A stretch of DNA of 64,000 bases from Gari tellinella (GCA_922989275.2 OV277861.1:91860993-91924992); one strand, 5' to 3'. Shown: positions 23,124 to 35,266, numbered from the stretch's first letter. The notes: generated by a model from the sequence alone, not told the origin. Numbers and translations: made by a program.

Positions 23124-26100
23124 TAACTCTTAACTAAACAGTAACTCTTAATACACTTAAGTGACTAGCAAAACCTTAATACACTTAGCAACTAACTATA
23201 TATAGCTAACACTTAAGTATACATGGGTAAAAGTTAAAGCTCTGAGATTTCAAAAAGTATGAAGTAATAATATGTTTACTTATGACTTAAATTTCTAAAC
23301 ATTATCAGTATTACTTTCAACTCTGACCCATGTTGTCTTAACAAATCTAAACTCTTAATCTATACATGTACAACATGTACACAGTTTGTAGGTGTTCACT
23401 TGGTGACGTAGTCCTTGTAGACCTTTGGTTTGACTTGACGTCCACTCCTTGTTATTACTGGTCCTGCGTCTTTAGAATTGGGTCTTGTATCGGTATTTGA
23501 CCCTGTGCTTGGCACCGGAGTGTCACGGTGTCCCTGAACACTAGAAGTAGGCACCGGAGTGTCACGGTGTCCCTGAACACTAATATTTGGCACCGGGTTA
23601 TCACGGTGTCCCTGTGCATTTCCTCTTGACTCGTTATTTGCACATTCATCTCGCACTTGCGAATTGCGGATATTTACCCTAGTATACACTCGCGAACTAT
23701 GATCCCCACTATTAACACTCGCGCGCGACATGGGATCATCATCAGATAGCACACGCGGAGTAAGTTGTAGATGTCTACGGTTTCTTCTGTAACTACCCAT
23801 TGGAGTTTTAACGATGTATGATCTAAGGTCTGGGTCTCCGTCAGTGACCACGCCTTTGGTCACCCAGGTCTTGTCGATTCCCGTTTTGATCCTCACGCTG
23901 TCTCCCGGTTGAAGCGTTGACAGCGGTTTGGTTGACGATACCAGATCATGGTTGATTCTGGTTCTCTCCTTGTATCTGGAGTCCTGTAAACGCATTTCAT
24001 CCCTCTCGAGCCAATCTGGAGTCAATGCAGAGGGCATAATAGGCAAGAGTGTTCTGATTTTTCTGCCCAACATCATTTCTGCAGGAGATAGTCTTGTAGC
24101 TTCAATTGGAGTAGCTCTATATTCCATAAGTGCTGCAAACACATCTTCTTGCTGTAAGATACGTTTTGCTATTTTCACAGCACTTTCAGCCTCTCCATTA
24201 GACTGTGGATAATATGGACTCGAGAAAGTTTGTCTGAAATTGTATTCTTCAGCAAATGTATGGAATTGTTCTGAACTGAATTGTAGGCCATTATCAGACA
24301 CAAGCTCTTCTGGGATTCCCCAGCGTGCAAATATGTTTTTCAATTTTCCTATCACTTGGTTACTGGTCAAGTTCTCAAGATACGCTATTTCTATAAAACG
24401 TGAATAATAGTCTGTGACAACCAAATAGTGTTTTTTCTCTAGTTCACACAAATCAGCCCCGATCTTCTGCCAAGGTCTGCTTGGTAGTTTGCTGATTTTT
24501 AACGGTTCACTCTGTTGTGATGGTCTGTGTTTCTGGCAAAACTCACACTTTTCCACCTTCTGCTTAATGTCTCTTGCTATCCCCGGCCACCACACAGTTG
24601 CTTGAGCTCTAGCACGACATTTGTTTAGCCCCAAGTGTCCCTGATGAATACTGTCTAGCACTTCACCATGAATAGATTCTGGAATCACTATTCTGTCTCT
24701 ATACAACAATAGTCCTTGAGTGACAGACAGCTCACTCCTAGAGGCAAACATATCTTTCAGTTCTGACGGATCATCAGTCATGTAGTTTGGCCATCCGAAG
24801 CGCGTATAATTAATGGCTTCTTGAAGAATTTGATCTTTCTCTGTAGCTTTATAAATTTTCTCCAATCTTGAGTCTGAAATTGGACGTAGAGCGTCCACTG
24901 ACACTGAAAAACACTCTATTTCATCCACAAATTTGTAAGTCTCTGTGCTTACTGGAGCTCTGGACAATGTATCTGGAACTATTAAATTTTTCCCTGGAAC
25001 ATGTTCTGCTTTCAGGCTGAATCCCCTGAGTCTCATTAACATCCTTTGACATCTCAATGGATATTTGTTCAAGTCTTGTGAGTTCAGAAGAGGCACTAAT
25101 GGTTTATGATCTGTAAGCAACCTGAATGAATCTAGTCCAACTAGATAACGCGAAAACTTTTCACAAGCCCACAAAGATGCTAAGCACTCTTTTTCAATCT
25201 GTGCGTATTTCTCTTCCGCACTAGTCAGTTTGCGCGAACAGAATGCTATTGGCTTAAGCACTCCATTAACTTCCTGAAATAAAGCTCCTCCCAGCCCATA
25301 GCTACTGGCATCTGCACTTACAACTACAGGCTTCTTAAGGTCATAGAATGTCAAGCTTGGCGCATCTGTAATCAGTTGTTTCACTTCGTTGAACGCGATT
25401 TCTTGTGCAATATCCCATTGCCACACATTTGACTCTTTTAAGAGATCTGTCATTGGTTTGATTACACTGGCCAAGTTTGGTATGAAGCGACCTAGATAGT
25501 TTATCATTCCCACTACTCTACGTAGCTCTTTAACATTTGTAGGCGGAGCCATGTCCCTAATTGCTGAAATTCTGTCAGAGCTAGGTTGAATTCCCTTTTC
25601 CGAAATTATGTGTCCAAAGTATTCAATTTTGTCTTTGCGGAATTCACATTTGTTGGAGTTCAATTTTAATCCAGAGTCATGGATTCTTTCTAGTGCAGCT
25701 TTTAAGTGTTCATCATGGTCTTTGTCATTTTTCCCATGCACTAGAATGTCATCTATAATCACTTCAACACCTTTTAACCCACTCAATAGTTCTGACATTT
25801 TCCTTTGGAAAATTTCTGGCGCAGAGGTAATTCCGAATGGGACGCGTTTGAAACAAAACCGTCCTATTGGCGTTATGAATGTGGTAAGCACACAGCTATC
25901 TTGATCCAATGGAATCTGGTAAAATCCACTAGAAGCATCCAGTTTCGAGAACACTTTGGATCCCTTCAACTCTGGTGCAATGTCGTCAAGATTTGGCAGC
26001 ATATAATGCTCTCTTTTCACAGAATCATTCAGTTTTTTCAGATCAACACAGATTCTTATATTGCCACTTGATTTGAGAACCGGAACCATAGGAGCACACC

Positions 26101-26955
26101 AATCAGTTGGTTCTGTCACTTTTTCAATAACCCTTTCCTTTTCGAGTCTTTTTAGTTCAGTTTCTACTTTTTCAAGCAAAGGAAATGGAACTCTGCGTGC
26201 TGTAGTAAGACAGTATGGCTGTGCATCATCTTTTAATGTAATTTTCACTGGTTCACAATTAACTAGTCCAAATGATCCAAACACACCCTGATCAATTTCA
26301 ATCCTGTCAATTTTCTGTATCAACCCCATTTGTTCTGCAACAGCTCGTCCTAACAGATTGTTACCTGTGGCTCCTTTAATAACATATATTGGGAAACCGT
26401 ACCACTGTCCTTTGTGCTTTGTTTCAGCTCTGAACATTCCCACACAATCCAGTTTACCACCGGGTCCTAATAGAGATGATCGCGACGGCATGAGATCTGG
26501 TTGACGATTAAGCTTATTGAAAGTTTCATAGCTCATAACAGATGTGTCAGCTCCTGAGTCTATTTTGAATTTCACCACTTTCCCATGAATTTTCAAGTCA
26601 ACAGTCCATGGTGGAGAATTGTCATTGCAATTTCTTACTGAGCCTAAGAACACTGGATCTTCCACTGGTTCTTCACTGTGTTTAACCTCATGCAGATTCT
26701 TCTTTTTCTTGCAACACACTGCGAAATGATTAAATCCCTGACAGTTTCTGCATTTCTTGTTGTATGCAAAACATTTTCCCTGTGCGTGGTGAAGATTACA
26801 CTTGCTACACCTATTGTCTGTTGTTTGGCGACTTTTTGCAGCATAAGAGCTTGACTGAGATTTGTGTCCTTGTGGTTTCTTTGTGTAGCTATGCTGATAG
26901 CGATGCTTATTTGAATGCTGTGGCGAATTATGAACGGCCTCGAGTTGTCTTGAGG
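23123..26955 (-). mobile_element. Ty3/gypsy retrotransposon core lacking direct LTRs
   Basis: Central 3.8 kb of the palindromic complex. It carries gag zinc knuckles and an intact pol, then about 270 bp of AT-rich 3' sequence (23124-23395). Most of gag is missing, and instead of direct LTRs it is flanked by inverted arms. Confidence 0.85.
23396..26850 (-). CDS. Gypsy Gag zinc knuckle-protease-RT-RNase H-integrase polyprotein
   Basis: The frame is open from beyond 26850, so the apparent GTG start at 26719 is not a real start. Order: two CCHC-like knuckles (CSKCNLHHAQGKC and CRNCQGFNHFAVC), protease DSGADTS, RT with KLDASSGFYQIPL and VIIDDILVHG, RNase H SADASSYGLGGAL and TDHKPL, integrase zinc site (HQGH...CEFCQKH) and catalytic triad in GADLCEL, SDNG and NGEAE, then a basic C-terminal region. 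Counting from 26719, the residues are protease D54, RT D261/D323/D324 and integrase D756/D809/E845. The C terminus holds three tandem GHRD(N/T)PVP repeats. All catalytic residues I could check are present with no stop or frameshift, so pol looks recently functional. It copies retroelement RNA into DNA and integrates it. Confidence 0.92.
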
Positions 26956-27163
26956 ACCAAATAGTCCATTCTTTACTATTGTTAGTTTTGATAAGTTTAG
27001 TTAGTTACTGGTTATGTCAAAGGTGGTGTAATGTTTTGTGTTTTCAAACATTGCTTTATTGCTAACTTGAAAGGGGAGGTGTTTCGGTTCTATATAATCT
27101 ATAGAGTTGTCTCCCTTGTCATTCATTCATTAATCTAGGGATTAACCCTTGTGATACTTCAAT
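26955..27163. repeat. Right inner inverted arm
   Basis: Inverse of 22909-23123. The pol reading frame runs into it for about 50 bp before a stop, so the arm boundary falls inside what should be gag. Confidence 0.82.
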
Positions 27164-27776
27164 AGCGATCACATGACTTTCCGCCACCTACAATGAGACT
27201 TGTGTGTATTAATAGATATCCAATTGAATTAAGTTAAAGAGTCTGATGAATGCTTAATTAGATGATTTTGGCGCTAAATGCCTCAGTCCGAGTTTAGCCG
27301 TCGTACACGAAACAGGGCCCTCCTGCTTAGCTCCACAGGAAAATCCTTGCACTTGGATTGTTCCAAGAACATGGCCGCATACTCTTGTGCCATCAATTTT
27401 TGGTCTGGCGACATACTCCTCCAGTTCTTTGGGGGCCATACCATGCTCCCATTGCTCCCCTCTATTTTGACTTCTGAGACTAACGACCAATCCCGTTGGG
27501 CGGGAGGACAAATGGGCATGGCACCCCTAATCAGAATCCGTGTGGCACGTACCCTCAACTGGTCTTGCAGTATTGATCCTGAGGCGGGTGATATCTGACT
27601 ATCTACCTCAGACTCACTGTCGGAAGAATCAGTTTCAGATTCTTCCAAGACAATGTCGTCCTTGTAGGTTCTAAACTCCTCCTCATCACTGTCTTTCTCT
27701 TCCACTCTTTGCTTCTTCTTTAGGCTGCTTTCATCTTCCTTCATAATGCCTAGTTGCCTCTTCTTCAGTGTAATGA
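27164..27776 (-). CDS. Unassigned 153-codon ORF between inner and outer right arms
   Basis: ORF 27744-27283, minus strand. The N-terminal half is acidic and serine rich (ESETDSSDSESEVDSQ); the C-terminal half has VWPPKNWRSMSPDQKLMAQE and AAMFLEQ. I do not recognise the family. It has no partner in the left side and lies upstream, on the same strand, of the orphan ORF 22903-22673. A CTCATTGTAG acceptor-like site follows at about 27195, so the two could be exons of one transposon gene split by the gypsy insertion. Confidence 0.4.
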
Positions 27777-29485
27777 AAAGTACCCTTATGCCACATCATT
27801 GTGAAGTTGAATAAAGATAAACACTTGTGTGTATGTGTACAGTGGTATTCAGTTGCAGAATATCGGCGTACACGCATAAGAGTTGATCATTTGAAGGGTG
27901 TGTTAACATACGAGAACCTCGCGTTGACACTTCTACACTGAACCAAAACTACTGACCATTGCTCGTTTTACGAGTATTTAAGACACTTGTAGATATTTAT
28001 ATGATTTGGATATATTAGGTACTTCAATGCGTATCTCGGTCTTACCTTAGTATGTATTGAATTACCATAATAACTCCGAGAATCTGCAGCTTGTTTACAC
28101 TCAGAAACCGCCATTTCCTGTTGGTAAGCGTGGCACCGATAATTCACGTTCAACTATTGGCGCCGTCCTTACTCAGGATTTTGTATGTTTATTGCACTGT
28201 GGCGGTCTAAAATACATTGCCCTGGTATAATGAATTCTTAGTATGTGTTTAATACCGACTTTGGACAGTGTTAGTCCATTTTAACTAGAGATAATCGGAG
28301 AGCTATATCTGATGCGGCGGAGGGGTATTCCGTACGGATTTCGTCGCACTGCAGCCGATTGGACGAGGATGACGGAATGGGCTAATACCGCATTCTCATT
28401 GGATGGTGAGGCGAATTACCGCTGTGATGCAACCAACAAATATCATGACGCAACAGTCTATATAAGAGCGCGGCAAACCTCATAATGTCAGCTACCAACT
28501 ATCGTTACTGTAAACAGTACTAGTAAACTTACCAAACCAATAACTCTAATATCCAAACAGGAATATTAAGATGACTACCATTAGCCGCCCCGCAGAAATG
28601 TAATTATAAACTTTACAAAGAAGAAACCCATAAACAGTAACAATATAATAAATAGACGCCCTTATTAATATGTATAACGAGATTAACTCTGGCGTTTGTC
28701 AAGGACTCTATAGACGCGACTCGGACATTTAACCTGACTCTGTTAAGACTCTATAGTGAAGTCTGTATATATATAACAAAGCGTCTCTAGCACTTATTAC
28801 TTTTGATATAGATCTGCATAAATAAATACGAAAGACTCAAGCAGGAAACGTAACACAAACAATACACCCACCTCTCAAGCAGAACACACACACACAGTCA
28901 TACCACAACAAACAAACACACACACACACACACACACACACGCAATACCATTCCCTCATCTACACACTAAATAGAAAACAACACGCAAGACAAACATAAA
29001 GCAAAGTGAACATAAGAGCCCGCCTTGGTACGGTCAGTAGCAATCAATAACCAACTATAAATTAATTAATTATTAACAACCACTGGGGGGTTAAACCTGG
29101 GTTTAGGGGCGCCCAACATCACACTTATCTCCTATATTCACCTATAAAGACAAACAGTGTACATAAAATATAAACCCTGTTCCACAACCTCACAATCAAA
29201 AAGACCGCCAGCACAGTAAGTAAATACATGTAAAACATTTAGCAAAAATTCTATGACAAGATCATTAGTAACATGGGAAAGAATTAAACATTCAAGCCCG
29301 TGTTAAAAATAAGTTTATTTAACCCTTTATTAAAAGTTAAACTTGTTCAGCAAGTGTTGTCCTGATCGGTTTGCCAACCCCACCCGTCTCCGTACTCTAT
29401 GTCCAGGATCCGTTGTTATGATGCGTAACTAGGGGAAGTAAAGAAAACAACAACAACACAGGCCAGAAGTATCGCTCGTGTTACA
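27777..29485. repeat. Right outer inverted arm, with 490 bp extra
   Basis: Inverse of 21279-22505. Ends ...GCTCGTGTTACA, so both outer termini read TGTAACACG inwards. Carries TATATAAG (28459-28466) facing out, AAATAAA near 29320 on the minus strand, and a (CA)n tract at 28917-28944 inside the extra segment. GGGGCGCCCAAC (about 29107) resembles a retroviral primer-binding-site core. Confidence 0.85.
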
Positions 29486-29814
29486 GGTGAGGAGTTATGG
29501 GATGGCATAACTGGCACAGCGTACAATATGTTAAAACGGCTTGTTAAACGCGCGCAATCTCGAACTTACGCGTGATCAATTTATTTGATTCAGCAACGAT
29601 TTCGCACAATTTTTTTTTCAAAGTATTTTTATTTTACAGTTTGTAATTTATATAGTTCATTTACACTACTTTAATTTACAATCCTTAAGTTACTGGTCTA
29701 CACACAAATATTTATATACATATGTTTTCATACACACAATGTTATTTGACAGAATACACAGGTAAATTGTTTTTGTCAACAAAACAAGTGGAATCGTGGA
29801 TTCGTAGGAGTGCA

Positions 29815-31603
29815 CTAATTATCCTGCGATTCTCTTCTCATGCGCTCTAATTCTCTTTTAATCCATAAAGGAATTCTATTTCCTTGATATGGGTATAGTC
29901 TGTCAACATGGTATGCCTTCGGTGAACCTGAAGATGTTCTCTTTACCATGCTTATGAGATCATCAATAGCTCTAGTGATGATAAATGGACATTTCCATTT
30001 GTTTACTACATGTAGTTTAGAGCTGACACCAACTTTCCTGGCTGGATCATGCAACCATACAAGTTGCCCCGTCTTAAATGTCTTCTTCTTTGAATTAGAA
30101 TCATAATGTTTCTTTTGGTAATTTGCTGCATGCTTAAGGTTTTCCTTAGCTATTTCTGGAAGAGTTGTTGACTGAGGTACATCTACTGGTACCAACATGC
30201 AGCTGTTCGATGGTATTTCTATCATTTCTTTGGCTATTACTCTGCATATCCCTTCTGAGTCGCCTCCTGTGCTACAAGTGCAGTGTATACTACTTCCATC
30301 TTTAGTATAAAGATCCAAGGATTCCAAATCCAAGTATTTGATATTTTTCCTAATGAAATCCTGTCCCAAAATTCCTTCAATCGAGACATCGCACACAGCG
30401 ATTGTCATGTAGGTCTCAAAATCACCTAGATTTAAAGGAACATCTGCATAGCCATGCACCTTAATAGTCGTGTCATCAACACCCTTGATAGAAACTTCTC
30501 TCTGGTAGAGTGGAATATTGCTTTCCCCACTGACATCTATCATAAGTAGCTTTTGACAGAATCGTAATTGTGGCTCCACTGCCCACTAAGACATTTATTT
30601 CATGGTTTCCAATAAACCCTCTTGTATAAAACCCATTATCTTGACTACCTATCTTACTATCCATGGGTCCAAATCTCGGTTTTGTGATTTGTGGTTTTGA
30701 AAATTTAGTCTGGCTAGGTCGATTTGAATCAGAACTCACCACATCACGACCTACTGATGTGGTGGACTCGCGTTTCCCTGGCTCCTAGAGGACCACCACC
30801 CGTTTGACTTCTTCTCGGGACAGTCTCTATAAAAATGGTCGCCGGATCCACATTGATAACATGTTCTAGAAGAATTCAAATTCCTTGACTGACCCTTAGT
30901 CTCTGATTTCTGTAGACGTTGCTCTATATTTCTAAGGCTACTTTTTATCCCCTCCATTTCACCCTCTGGCTTCCCACATTCACTCTGATCAATGTGGCTA
31001 TTTTTGCCTGATGAAAAGTCCGAGCTAGATATACTTCGAACTTGAGACCTAGCATTCATATCCGTCTTCCCCATCACCTCTTCATAACGCTCAACAATCT
31101 CTACTGCCTCCCTGATGTTCCTACAGTCTCTATCCATGAGTCTGCATCTCATCTCAGGCGAGACATTCTTATAAAACTGTTGCAACGCCAGCATCTCTTG
31201 TGCCTCCCTGTCTAAGGTCACATATGCCTTTTGTGAATACAGACGGATCTCGTCCCCGAATGCTCCTATCGTCTCGTTTCTCCCCCTAGTGTACCCTAGC
31301 CTGCTGCTTCAAAGAGGTTGCCAAATACAACAACTTTTCCCTTTCGGACCATTGGCACAATTCAGCACATTCTTCAAAGTACGAGATATATTGGTCCCAG
31401 TCCTCTTCTCCCGTGTATGGATCTGGTTTTATGTGCGGAGCCGCCTTGCGTCTTAGGTTACCGTTTCCCTTATCCCTTCTGGCATATTCATGATCACCAG
31501 GATCCTCCATGTCACCCCTATCATTCTCTTGATCAGGATCCGCTCGTTGATTATTGTTAAAATTGAAAATGATTTCAGAGTCGGAGTCCTGGTTGTCTGA
31601 CAT
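29815..31603 (-). pseudogene. Second gypsy element: gag-protease fused to the integrase C-terminal end
   Basis: Gag start at 31603 (acidic MSDNQDSDSE..., then EEDWDQYISYFEECAELCQW), frameshift(s), gag C-terminal part with a CCHC knuckle CYQCGSGDHFYRDC (31221-30751), then protease (30742-30476) in which the catalytic motif reads GSGAT instead of DSGAT. From about 30150 the frame passes directly to HYDSNSKKKTFKTGQLVWLH, the post-integrase tail, so RT, RNase H and the integrase core are deleted. The element is dead by these three lesions. It lies on the same strand as the neighbouring gypsy but has a different gag. Confidence 0.82.
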
Positions 31604-31647
31604 TATTGTGTGATGTTAGTTGAGCTACCTATAATAATGCAGACAAT

Positions 31648-31732
31648 TACCAAACTGGGCATTATGATTCTAATTCAAAGAAGAAGACATTTAAGACGGG
31701 GCAACTTGTATGGTTGCATGATCCAGCCAGAA
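31648..31732 (+). repeat. Inverted copy of the gypsy integrase-tail segment
   Basis: 85 bp here are the inverse of 30038-30124 (ATTATGATTCTAATTCAAAG ... GATCCAGCCAG), so a piece of the second gypsy was copied backwards next to its 5' end. A short duplication, GGGGAGGGCCTT twice, follows at 31740-31770. Confidence 0.75.
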
Positions 31733-31959
31733 CGTTAATAGGGGAGGGCCTTTACTTAGGGGAGGGCCTTACTAATGCTGATAGAACTTGTGGCCAAACC
31801 CATTTACTTATATTTATACTTTGTGGTGTTACACGTTTTGTAAATATGTACAACTGTTTTACATGTATATGAGTAATAAAATATGTTTAAACTACCGTTA
31901 ATCATGGAGAAATTACTGTAATTTCTCAATGCGTGAATATATTAGGCATGGTGACACTT

Positions 31960-32450
31960 TTAGAGGTCCGTTACCAATAATGCTAAAATGATTCCGGTCT
32001 GTCGCGTATCTAGGTCACAGGAGCTAAAAGTAGATATTTAATGAAAATATCTTCTAGTCTGAAACCACAGTAATTTGGCACAACGCATCACCTATCCAGA
32101 TTGGTCAAACTTTGCACCTGGGGTAAAAAATCGCCAACCATTGGGGTAACCTTCACCGTCTTTAAAGAGTTAATACTGTTATATTATGAAATCTTCAAAC
32201 ACCCTCTTTTCTGAAACTATTTTATAGCCAAAGCTTTGACAGTTGATATGGTAAACCCGCTTAAAAGGTTCGTTACCAATATTACTGAAATTGTTTCAGT
32301 CCGTTACATATCTAGGTCTAAGAAACTCTTCTTTTTTCAATGAAAACTTCCCAAATGTTCTTGTTTAAAACCACAAAGCATAATCTACAACTCATATATA
32401 TGTCAAGTTTGAACAAGTTATTCCCCTTTGGTAAAAATGACCCAGCACAT
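31960..32450. mobile_element. Right part of the split tandem-repeat element
   Basis: Two units, each with CCGTTACCAAT, TATCTAGGTC and TTCTxGTxTxAAACCACA, matching the unit at 21060-21190. The unit is about 300 bp. Confidence 0.5.
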
Positions 32451-32572
32451 GGTGTTTTTAACCCATTACCCCATAAATACGCATTTTACGACTTTAATTT
32501 ATTCCTCCACTGAAGGAAATAGTTCCTATTCATACAGTCAGAAATATGCAGAAATATTTTCTATATTTTAAA

Positions 32573-33118
32573 GCGACTCGCAACCAGATGGTGCATTAAA
32601 AATAGTAATTTGTAAATATGTGTCAAACGCTTATATAAATGGTAAAGAATTAGTTTAGGATAAGAAATTCTGTTTTAAAAAAATGAATTTCAATAAAAAA
32701 AAATATTGGTCTCTGGTGGGATTCGAACCCATGGCCCGGCATTGGCGGACAGAAGGCAAAATAGGGGAAACCGCTTAGACCAATGGACCACGGAACTATC
32801 CGTTTATCTGGGATCGATTTAACGTATTTCAATGTGTTGCGGTCAAAAGTGCATACAACTTCGTAATTCGGCTCGTGTTTATGTCTGAGCCCGTGTAGAG
32901 AAGCAACAGCAACAACTATACCGTCTACTAGTCGGTATAGAAAAACGATGGAAAATATCTAAAAATCTAAGATTCGGTGACGATTCTTGAGACTTTTTTT
33001 GGACTGATCATATTTTTTTAATGTCAGAAGCCAAATAATGTCACAAATTTGCTTTTATTTGAGTATTTTATTTTATTTTGACAAGTACACCATCCGGTTG
33101 CGAGTCGCTTTAACAGGT
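32573..33118. mobile_element. 545-bp TA-flanked MITE carrying a tRNA-like sequence
   Basis: Inverted ends AAGCGACTCGCAACCAGATGG / CATCCGGTTGCGAGTCGCTT, flanked by TA, interrupting PB1 (TATATTTTA | TAACAGGTG). The interior includes the tRNA-like sequence and a GTCTACTAGTCGGTATAG stretch; no transposase. Confidence 0.72.
32704..32790 (-). other. Degenerate tRNA-like sequence
   Basis: Minus strand reads TGGTCCATTGGTCTAAGCGG (A-box-like) and, about 50 bp on, GGTTCGAATCC (consensus B box), ending CACCAGAGACC. The 5' GTTCCGTGG pairs only partly with the 3' end, and no clear anticodon stem is visible, so it is a tRNA pseudogene or SINE head (Leu/Ser-like D arm). Confidence 0.5.
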
Positions 33119-33499
33119 GATAGCTTAAAACAGACTGAAAGTAAAGCAGAATGCGCCCTTAGGCGCATTCTGCTTTACTTTCAACCTGCTTTAAGCAGTT
33201 ACCTTTTTTCAAAACTAGAAATATGCTATGGGGTAATGGGGTAATGTGAGCTATTTAGGACTGCATGGACCTCTTGTATGAAAGAGTGGCTGTTTAATAC
33301 AAATGAGTCTGTATATACATGTTCTATGATTATAACGGGTATATGTCTACAGGAGAAACATTGCATGATTTTACATAAAGCATCAAGTATTTAGCTGCAG
33401 ATATATATCACGATAATCTAAAACTTTGAATTAGCTGGTAAAAATTACCCAGCAAGTATGTTTTACAGGTGAGTGATTTATGGCCGCAGTCTACTCTTG

Positions 33500-33545
33500 T
33501 TCTATATTGAGGTCAAAGGTCAAGGTCACAGTGACCTCAAAAACT
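33500..33545. repeat. AGGTCA-rich repeat fragment
   Basis: Contains GAGGTCAAAGGTCAAGGTCA followed by CAGTGACCTC: three direct half-sites and one inverted. Part of a longer undetermined repeat (about 33440-33690). Confidence 0.35.
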
Positions 33546-34189
33546 AACAGGATAACATGCATTCCAAACATGTTATATGGATTACTTGGGGTCAAAAAGT
33601 GCGACATTAGTAATCTAGGACTCACAATTGTTATATAATCATCCTGACAAAATTTAGGTCAGGTAAGAATATCGGTTATGTCGGACAAAATACATGTCGT
33701 AAGTGAGTAGTTAAATTATACAGAGGCTTCTGAACAATAAGTGACCACATGTTTTGCCCTGAATCCATGAAGTTTGCTCATAACAAAAAACATAAATAAA
33801 ATCTCTAAAAGAAGATCAATAGGTAGAATCATGGTATTGGGTACACTTGCAGCTATATTTAAACCTAAACTTCATATCATGGATCTTACCCAGAATGATC
33901 CAATTCACAAGTATTTTGGTCATGTGTGAATATGGTTATATGTTTGGTGAAAAAGTATGTCGGTAGGGCTTCTGAAACAGAGAACAGCAAAGAATGACGA
34001 AGCTGTATGCATGGAATATTGTAGCTTGAGGTGTCATCTAAATGTGACAGCCATATCAAGTGTAATATATTAAGACAGACTAGGGATTTAGTATATACTT
34101 TTTCGGCCATGTTGGGTTCTAAGTGACTGGTTGCTAAGATAACCGCATACTGTTGTTTCTTTCATATTAAACGTGTAATGTAAGACAAC

Positions 34190-34557
34190 AATGTTAACTC
34201 GTATTCCTTACAATAAGTCTGGGAGCTTGCTGTACTGTACATTCAAGCTCGAATATGACACATGTTTCAATATAATGCTCTTATTAAGCATATATTTTGA
34301 GTTGTTGCTTAGGTAACCAAATATTATTTTCGTATCAAAATCGAATGTTAATAAAAGTATGACAGTGTTACCTGCCAAACCTAATAACGAAAATAAAGTA
34401 AATGTATAATGCTCTTATTAGGTATATATTGTGTGTGGTCGCTAAGGTAACTAATAATTTTTTTCGTGTTAACAGGAAATGGGTATGTGACAGTGTTAAC
34501 TTGCTAAAAAAGAGACTAAAATACAGTGGTTCTAATAAGTTGCTGTACTTTGCCTTA
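34190..34557. repeat. Diverged tandem units upstream of the LINE
   Basis: Units of about 200 bp share ATAATGCTCTTATTA, GGTTGCTTAGGTAACC-like and GACAGTGTTA. Two more, better conserved units form the direct repeat at 34558-34963. Confidence 0.55.
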
Positions 34558-34963
34558 AAACAAGCTCGAATTTGACTGATATTTTTAATATAATGCTCTC
34601 ATTTAACAATTACTGCGAATGGTTGCTAAGGTAACCAAATATTATTTTCATGCTAACAGTGAATGTTATATGACCGTGTTAACTTGCAAACCAGATAACG
34701 AACTGAATATTCATTGGTTCTTATAGTTCTTATAGTTTGCTTTATTTGATTGCAAAAAAGCTTGAATTCAAGTCGTATTTTCAATATAATGCTCTTATAA
34801 AAAAAAATTGCTGTGAGTGGTTACTAAGGTAACCAAATATCATTTTCATGTTAAAAGTGAATGTTAATTCGACAATGTTTACATGCAAACCTTATAATGG
34901 AACTTCTTAAAGTAATTGTAAATACAGACCTTATAATGAAACTTCTTAAAGTAATTGTAAATA
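34558..34963. repeat. Left copy of a ~405-bp direct repeat flanking the outer LINE
   Basis: AAACAAGCTCGAATTTGACT to AAGTAATTGTAAAT. Matches 40769-41172 with only a handful of differences (for example one T/A, one T/C and a run-length change). It ends exactly where the LINE 3' tail begins. Confidence 0.82.
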
Positions 34964-35266
34964 ACATAACATAACATAATCTTTATTCGGCATAAAGTTG
35001 CACAAAGCACATATATAGCCGTACATGTATATAGCAGTATTGTGAAAAACAGATGTATATGACAAATTTAAATATATGTAAACCACATACATAATGTGAA
35101 ACAACCATACATAATTCTTTCATAAGCATTTACAGAGAAAGAAAATATGGAACATCGTTTACAATATTTACGAACCAAACTGAATTTATACATACAGTCA
35201 AACTTCGAAATCCCGATCTCGCATAAGTCAAACATGGTCGTATTTCAAAGCCAAAACGTGCACAAG

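Larger units (their letters stand above)
32459..33240. mobile_element. PB1 hairpin MITE split by a TA-flanked element
   Basis: Starts AACCCATTACCCCATAAATA, ends GGGGTAATGGG. The hairpin (33121-33196) meets at GCGCCCTTAGGCGC. Interrupted by 32573-33118. Confidence 0.72.

Noticed and set aside
29095..29120. Primer-binding site of a plus-strand LTR element
   Set aside because: GGGGCGCCCAAC looks like a PBS core, but no LTR end CA or gag follows on that strand.
21279..29485. Ordinary LTR retrotransposon with two direct LTRs
   Set aside because: The terminal sequences are inverted, not direct, and the inner pair is inverted too.
32704..32790. Functional tRNA gene
   Set aside because: A and B boxes are present but the acceptor stem pairs poorly and no clean anticodon arm is visible.
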